Shown in pieces: positions 6,734 through 9,635 of a stretch of DNA of 9,635 nt (positions are counted from its first letter, which is position 1; every line of letters begins with the position of its first letter). Both the position numbers and the translations under genes were made by a program. The notes below the pieces were generated by a model. It was given only the letters and a program-made list of their open reading frames with translations. It did not search any database and was not told the origin of the DNA. Source of the stretch: CAVDAL01 sp963606965. Lineage in GTDB: Bacteria; Actinomycetota; Coriobacteriia; Coriobacteriales; QAMH01. The stretch spans positions 1 to 9,635 of the forward strand of contig CAVDAL010000098.1 in the NCBI GenBank assembly GCA_963606965.1, in the 5' to 3' direction.

Positions 6734-7828
6734 ATGAAGGCGGTAATAATGGCTTGTCGAAATAAGACACATCAAGTTATGGTTGGCGGCGTGCCAATTG
6801 GCGGTGGAGCGCCTGTTGTTGTTCAGTCTATGACAAATGTTCCCATGATTGAACGTGATGGCAAAGCACTTCTTGATGTCGATAAAAATCTTGCACAAAT
6901 TAGTGAGCTTGCAAACGTTGGTTGCGAACTTGTACGTGTTGCTATTCCGAATAGGGAATCTTTAGATGCTTTTGAAATGATAGTGCAAAAAAGCTGCATC
7001 CCTGTAATTGCAGATGTTCATTTTGATCACATTATTGCTATTGAAGCTTGCAAGCGCGGAGCTGCTGGCATCCGCATTAATCCTGGAAATATTGGTTCAA
7101 ATGAACGAGTTTTTGAAGTTTTAACTGCTGCCAAAGAGGCAAAAATCCCAATTCGCATTGGAGTTAATGCTGGATCTTTGCAAGATGATATTGCTGCTAT
7201 GCAAGATTTGTCTCATGCTGAAAAATTAGTTTTGAGCGTCGAGCGCTTTGTTAAATATTTTGAGGAAAAAGACTTCCATGACATTGTTGTTAGCATAAAA
7301 GCACATGATGTTATGACAACTGTTGAAGCTTGTCGTCTTCTTGCAAAAAAGCTGCCATATATTCCGCAGCATCTTGGAATTACTGAAGCTGGCACAGTTG
7401 AGCAAGGCACAATTAAGTCATCTGTTGGGCTTGGAATTTTGCTGAGTGAAGGAATAGGCGACACTTTGCGTGTTTCTTTAACAGCAGACCCTTGTGAAGA
7501 AGTGCCTGTCGCATATGGAATCTTGGCAGCTTTGGGTTTGCGCCGCGTGAAGCCGGAGCTTATAAGCTGTCCAACTTGTTCAAGATGTCGCGTTGATTTA
7601 ATTCCAATAGCGCGCCAAATGAATGAGCGCTTGAAAAAGATGAACAAGCCAATAAAAGTTGCTGTTATGGGTTGTGTTGTGAATGGCCCAGGCGAGGCTC
7701 GCGATGCAGACTGCGGCGTTGCTTGTGGCCAAGATTGTGGCGTTTTGTTTGCACATGGTGAAAAGCTAAAGAAAGTTCCACAAGATGAAATTATTAATGA
7801 ACTTTGCAAATTGATAGAGGAGTTATAG
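6734..7828 (+). CDS. ispG: 4-hydroxy-3-methylbut-2-en-1-yl diphosphate synthase (flavodoxin/ferredoxin-dependent), MEP pathway
   Basis: IspG (GcpE) converts 2-C-methyl-D-erythritol 2,4-cyclodiphosphate to HMBPP in the cytosol, using a [4Fe-4S] cluster. The 364-residue length fits the short bacterial form. Family blocks seen are PIGGGAPVVVQSMTN (21-35), VIADVHFDH (91-99), GIRINPGNIG (112-121), RIGVNAGSL (141-149), HLGITEAG (213-220), SCPTCSRC (278-285) and GCVVNGPGEA (313-322). The expected cluster ligands are Cys279, Cys282, Cys314 and Glu321. Additional cysteines at 285, 327, 331 and 335 are not part of the usual set. ATG at 6734 has AAGGA at 6719-6723, 10 nt upstream; ATG at 6749 (giving an MACRNKTHQV start) is also possible. 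Its stop overlaps the trmO start, so the two genes are co-transcribed. Confidence 0.97.
   Translation: MKAVIMACRNKTHQVMVGGVPIGGGAPVVVQSMTNVPMIERDGKALLDVDKNLAQISELANVGCELVRVAIPNRESLDAFEMIVQKSCIPVIADVHFDHIIAIEACKRGAAGIRINPGNIGSNERVFEVLTAAKEAKIPIRIGVNAGSLQDDIAAMQDLSHAEKLVLSVERFVKYFEEKDFHDIVVSIKAHDVMTTVEACRLLAKKLPYIPQHLGITEAGTVEQGTIKSSVGLGILLSEGIGDTLRVSLTADPCEEVPVAYGILAALGLRRVKPELISCPTCSRCRVDLIPIARQMNERLKKMNKPIKVAVMGCVVNGPGEARDADCGVACGQDCGVLFAHGEKLKKVPQDEIINELCKLIEEL
7816..7822 (+). promoter_or_regulatory. ribosome binding site that fixes the GTG start of trmO
   Basis: AGAGGAG ends 5 nt before GTG at 7828 and lies inside the last codons of ispG. It supports the GTG rather than the in-frame TTG at 7804, which would add eight residues absent from the family's normal N-terminus. 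Confidence 0.8.
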
Positions 7829-8550
7829 TGAATATAGAACCTATCGCTCATATCGAGTCTCCATTCCATACAAAATTTGGCGTCCCACGTCAGGCTGGTC
7901 TTGCTCCATCTGTTCGTTCAACAATTGTTTTTGAAGAAAAATATGCAAATCCAGATGCGCTGCGCAAGATTGATGAATTCGACAGGCTTTGGCTTATATG
8001 GGGATTTTCAGAAAATATTTGCGAAGATGATGAATGGCATGCTCTTGTGCGTCCGCCACGCCTTGGCGGCAATGCAAAAGCTGGCGTTTTTGCTACGCGT
8101 TCACCGTTCAGACCAAACAATTTAGGCTTGTCATGCGTCGAGCTTGTTGCTGTTGAAGAAAGAACTTTTAAGACTGATAAAACATTGAAAGGCTATACAA
8201 AGCACAAAGTGTTGGTTGTTTCAGGTGCTGACCTTGTTGACGGCACTCCAATTTATGATATCAAGCCATATATGTCATATTCTGATGCATTTCCAGAATC
8301 TGCTTGCGGCTTTGTGAATAATAATCCAGACAGAATTTTGGATATTAGTTGCCCGCAAGAAATAGAAAAAAGCCTAGGCGAATATGCCCAGGCTTTGTTT
8401 GAATGTTTAGAACGCGACCCGCGTCCTGCATATCATGAAGGAACAGAACAAAATCGCGAATATGGCTTTGAATTCGGACAATTCGATGTTAAGTTCACAG
8501 TAGATGATGAACAAAACACTCTTTATGTCAAAAGTGTTTCAAAACTTTAG
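7828..8550 (+). CDS. trmO: tRNA (N6-threonylcarbamoyladenosine(37)-N6)-methyltransferase
   Basis: TrmO (TsaA/YaeB family) uses SAM to methylate t6A at position 37 of ANN-decoding tRNAs, giving m6t6A. The protein is 240 residues from the GTG start, close to the family's usual size. Conserved blocks are PIAHIESPF (5-13), KFGVPRQAGLAP (16-27), DRLWLIWGF (52-60), VRPPRLGGN (74-82), GVFATRSPFRPN (86-97), NLGLSCVEL (98-106), DLVDGTPIYDIKPY (135-148) and DPRPAYH (197-203). These are diagnostic. The ispG stop TAG and this GTG share the G at 7828, a stop-start overlap typical of translational coupling. The gene converges with degV, leaving only 9 bp between the two stops. There is no obvious metabolic link to ispG; the pairing may simply reflect a housekeeping operon. 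Confidence 0.95.
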   Translation: MNIEPIAHIESPFHTKFGVPRQAGLAPSVRSTIVFEEKYANPDALRKIDEFDRLWLIWGFSENICEDDEWHALVRPPRLGGNAKAGVFATRSPFRPNNLGLSCVELVAVEERTFKTDKTLKGYTKHKVLVVSGADLVDGTPIYDIKPYMSYSDAFPESACGFVNNNPDRILDISCPQEIEKSLGEYAQALFECLERDPRPAYHEGTEQNREYGFEFGQFDVKFTVDDEQNTLYVKSVSKL

Positions 8551-8583
8551 AGAACAAAATTAAAGTGAATTTGTTTTTGTTCT
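8551..8583. terminator. weak bidirectional hairpin between trmO and degV
   Basis: AGAACAAAA (8551-8559) is the exact reverse complement of TTTTGTTCT (8575-8583), giving a 9-bp stem with a 15-nt loop. A shorter nested fold (ACAAAATT with AATTTGT, one bulge) is followed on the plus strand by a T-rich run. The stems are AT-rich and weak. The position between two convergent stops, partly inside the degV end, is right for a shared terminator. Confidence 0.4.
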
Positions 8584-9438
8584 GAAAAGAATACCAATTG
8601 TTCCAGGACCGCAGTGGCAGCCAATAGTGCAGCTTGCATGCGTGTCATAAATTGTCTTAAATTCAGTTTCATTTTCAAGAATTTCACGAACAATTTTATG
8701 GTCATCTATTCCATCAACTTGAGCTGAGCTTGTAATCATGCATTCGCTATAGTCAATATCACTATATTGTTCAAGCTTGTCATGAACATATTGTTTGATA
8801 ACTTTTTCAAGCTTGCCGCGGTACTTTTTGCCAACAGTCATTGCGCCTTTGTTATATCCATCAACAACAATGCTTGGCTTGATATTGAATGCTGCTGCTG
8901 CAACAGCTGCAACAGAAGAACATCTTCCACCAGCTTTTAGATATTCAAGAGTATTTACAACAAAGCTTGCATGATAGCATTGCTTATGTTCATCTAAATA
9001 ATTCTTGATTTCTTTTGCGCTTTTGCCTTCTTTTGCTAACTTCACAGCGTCTAAGACTTGCAAGCCTGTTGCGCTTGAAAGAGTGCAAGAATCAACTGCA
9101 TAAATTCCACCAAGTTCTTCGGCTGCTTCACAGCAGTGTTCATAAGAAGAAGTCAAAGCGCTGCCCAATGTTATATGGACAATTTCGCAATCTTTGCCAT
9201 GCTCTTCGCGGAGCTTTGTGAAGTGTTCGCGATATTCGCTTGGACTTATTGCAGAAGTGCGCGGCAGTGAGCCATGATCTTCATATGCATTAAAAATTTG
9301 TGTCAGATTTATATCGATATTATCCAGATATTCTTTTTCATCTAAAACGATATGATATGGAATTGTCTTGACATCGTTGGCTTCGAGCATGTCTTGCGTT
9401 AAGTCGCATGTTCTGTCTGCGCTAATGACTACGGACAT
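8560..9438 (-). CDS. DegV family protein (FakB-like fatty-acid-binding protein)
   Basis: DegV/FakB proteins bind a fatty acid and present it to the kinase FakA, which makes acyl-phosphate for phospholipid synthesis. The 292-residue length is typical. Seen are the N-terminal VVISADRTCDL (3-13), LPRTSAISPSEY (58-69, the usual TSxPS region), a serine-rich lipid-head loop HITLGSALTSSYE (88-100), VDSCTLSSATGL (115-126), LEYLKAGGRCSS (164-175) and the C-terminal HCGPGTIGILF (275-285). The start is ATG at 9438, preceded by a strong AGGAGG. An in-frame ATG at 9462 would place that site inside the coding region and has no ribosome site of its own. The protein has 11 cysteines, three of them clustered at 270, 274 and 276 beside the conserved His275, which is unusual. 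FakA is not in the window, so the exact ligand is open. Confidence 0.94.
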   Translation of the reverse strand: MSVVISADRTCDLTQDMLEANDVKTIPYHIVLDEKEYLDNIDINLTQIFNAYEDHGSLPRTSAISPSEYREHFTKLREEHGKDCEIVHITLGSALTSSYEHCCEAAEELGGIYAVDSCTLSSATGLQVLDAVKLAKEGKSAKEIKNYLDEHKQCYHASFVVNTLEYLKAGGRCSSVAAVAAAAFNIKPSIVVDGYNKGAMTVGKKYRGKLEKVIKQYVHDKLEQYSDIDYSECMITSSAQVDGIDDHKIVREILENETEFKTIYDTHASCTIGCHCGPGTIGILFRTKTNSL

Positions 9439-9442
9439 AAAA

Positions 9443-9448
9443 CCTCCT
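9443..9448 (-). promoter_or_regulatory. strong ribosome binding site of degV
   Basis: On the minus strand a perfect AGGAGG lies 4 nt before ATG 9438, the strongest Shine-Dalgarno site in the window. It selects that start over the ATG at 9462. Confidence 0.85.
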
Positions 9449-9470
9449 AATGTTTTTAACATGTAGGGGG

Positions 9471-9526
9471 AATAATACCGCGCAAAACAGTTAACGAACA
9501 GTAAGCGCCTTGCAGGCGGTAGTATT
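9471..9526. repeat. 11-bp imperfect inverted repeat flanking a tandem 11-bp direct repeat
   Basis: AATAATACCGC at 9471-9481 matches the reverse complement of GCGGTAGTATT at 9516-9526 in 10 of 11 positions. Between the arms, AACAGTTAACG (9486-9496) and AACAGTAAGCG (9497-9507) are adjacent and agree in 9 of 11 positions, so their spacing is about one helical turn. The left arm contains the TATTAT -10 candidate of degV. The arrangement looks like an operator, but no regulator is identified. Confidence 0.4.
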
Positions 9527-9545
9527 CAGTCTGCTCACTTTTTTG

Positions 9546-9564
9546 TAGCAAAATTTGCTAGAAT
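9546..9564 (+). promoter_or_regulatory. tRNA-Arg promoter (extended -10) overlapping a perfect 15-bp dyad
   Basis: TG-C-TAGAAT at 9556-9564 is an extended -10 (TGn followed by a 5 of 6 -10 match) and would start transcription near 9571, just before the tRNA. The -35 at 17-bp spacing is poor, as is common for extended -10 promoters. TAGCAAA (9546-9552) and TTTGCTA (9554-9560) form a perfect inverted repeat around A9553, covering the TGn and the first two bases of the -10. A further TAGCAA lies at 9564-9569. Confidence 0.5.
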
Positions 9565-9574
9565 AGCAAGCCGT

Positions 9575-9635
9575 GCCTCCGTAGCTCAGGGGATAGAGCA
9601 CCGCTCTCCTAAAGCGGGTGTCGTACGTTCGAATC
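9575..9635 (+). tRNA. tRNA-Arg (anticodon CCU), 3' end cut by the window edge
   Basis: The acceptor 5' strand GCCTCCG is at 9575-9581. The D-stem GCTC (9584-9587) pairs with GAGC (9596-9599). The anticodon stem CCGCT (9601-9605) pairs with AGCGG (9613-9617) around the loop CTCCTAA, so the anticodon is CCT at 9608-9610, reading AGG. The variable region is GTGTC, the T-stem 5' strand is GTACG (9623-9627), and the T-loop is TTCGAAT (9628-9634). The window ends one base into the 3' T-stem strand, so the acceptor 3' strand and any encoded CCA are missing. It is divergent from degV. Confidence 0.95.

Larger units (their letters stand above)
9439..9574. other. divergent intergenic region between degV and tRNA-Arg
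   Basis: These 136 bp carry the degV leader and ribosome site, a TATTAT -10-like element on the minus strand (9477-9472), a tandem 11-bp direct repeat (9486-9507), an imperfect 11-bp inverted repeat (9471-9481 with 9516-9526), a small CGCC/GGCG hairpin (9506-9518), and the tRNA promoter. No convincing -35 for degV was found. No open reading frame of note lies here. Confidence 0.5.

Noticed and set aside
7804..7827. Upstream TTG start for trmO
   Set aside because: It lies before the AGAGGAG ribosome site and would add residues not found at the family's N-terminus; GTG 7828 fits better.
7213..7869. 218-codon minus-strand open frame over ispG and trmO
   Set aside because: It is antisense to two strongly conserved genes and its translation (serine- and threonine-rich, no family motif) looks like a shadow frame.
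9439..9462. Upstream ATG start for degV at 9462
   Set aside because: It would put the perfect AGGAGG inside the coding region and has no ribosome site of its own.
1..9635. CRISPR arrays, insertion sequences, prophage or integrase genes
   Set aside because: No regularly spaced repeats, transposase, integrase or terminal repeats were seen. The tRNA-Arg could be an integration target, but its 3' end is outside the window and nothing mobile lies beside it.

Overview
The window comes from an AT-rich bacterial chromosome (by eye roughly 40% G+C), with purine-rich Shine-Dalgarno sites and compact gene packing. Isoprenoids are made by the MEP route (ispG). The proteins are rich in cysteine, and a cytosolic BspA-type leucine-rich-repeat (LRR) protein is present. 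Together these suggest an anaerobic, probably host-associated, Gram-positive-type bacterium such as a low-GC Coriobacteriia member or a Firmicute. That placement is inference; no marker in the window fixes the taxon.

Left two thirds (81-6522, minus strand): three tightly packed genes transcribed in the order LRR protein, VWA/metallopeptidase-like protein, then MoxR-type AAA+ ATPase fused to a methyltransferase. The gaps between them are 15 and 1 nt, so they almost certainly form one operon. A MoxR ATPase next to a VWA protein with an intact MIDAS motif recalls known ATPase/VWA remodelling pairs (RavA-ViaA, CbbQ-CbbO, NorQ-NorD, BchI-BchD). Here the pair has two unusual extras: a large cytosolic LRR protein as first gene and a class I methyltransferase joined to the ATPase by an acidic Ser/Ala-rich linker. 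This cassette is the best candidate for an undescribed system in the window. The methyltransferase has Arg where the middle Gly of the SAM-binding loop is expected, and the metallopeptidase-like domain has Ser in place of the catalytic Glu of HEXXH.

Middle (6523-8550): a divergent intergenic region of about 200 bp holds three AATACA-type half-sites. It is followed on the plus strand by ispG (MEP pathway) and trmO (methylation of t6A37 in tRNA). The ispG stop and the trmO GTG start share one base.

Right end (8560-9635): a DegV/FakB-family fatty-acid-binding protein gene on the minus strand converges on trmO. A 136-bp intergenic region with several dyads and a direct repeat separates it from a divergent tRNA-Arg(CCU) gene, which is cut by the window edge. 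The housekeeping genes look ordinary, apart from extra cysteines in IspG and DegV and a perfect 15-bp dyad on the tRNA promoter.

No CRISPR array, insertion sequence, prophage or integration site was seen.
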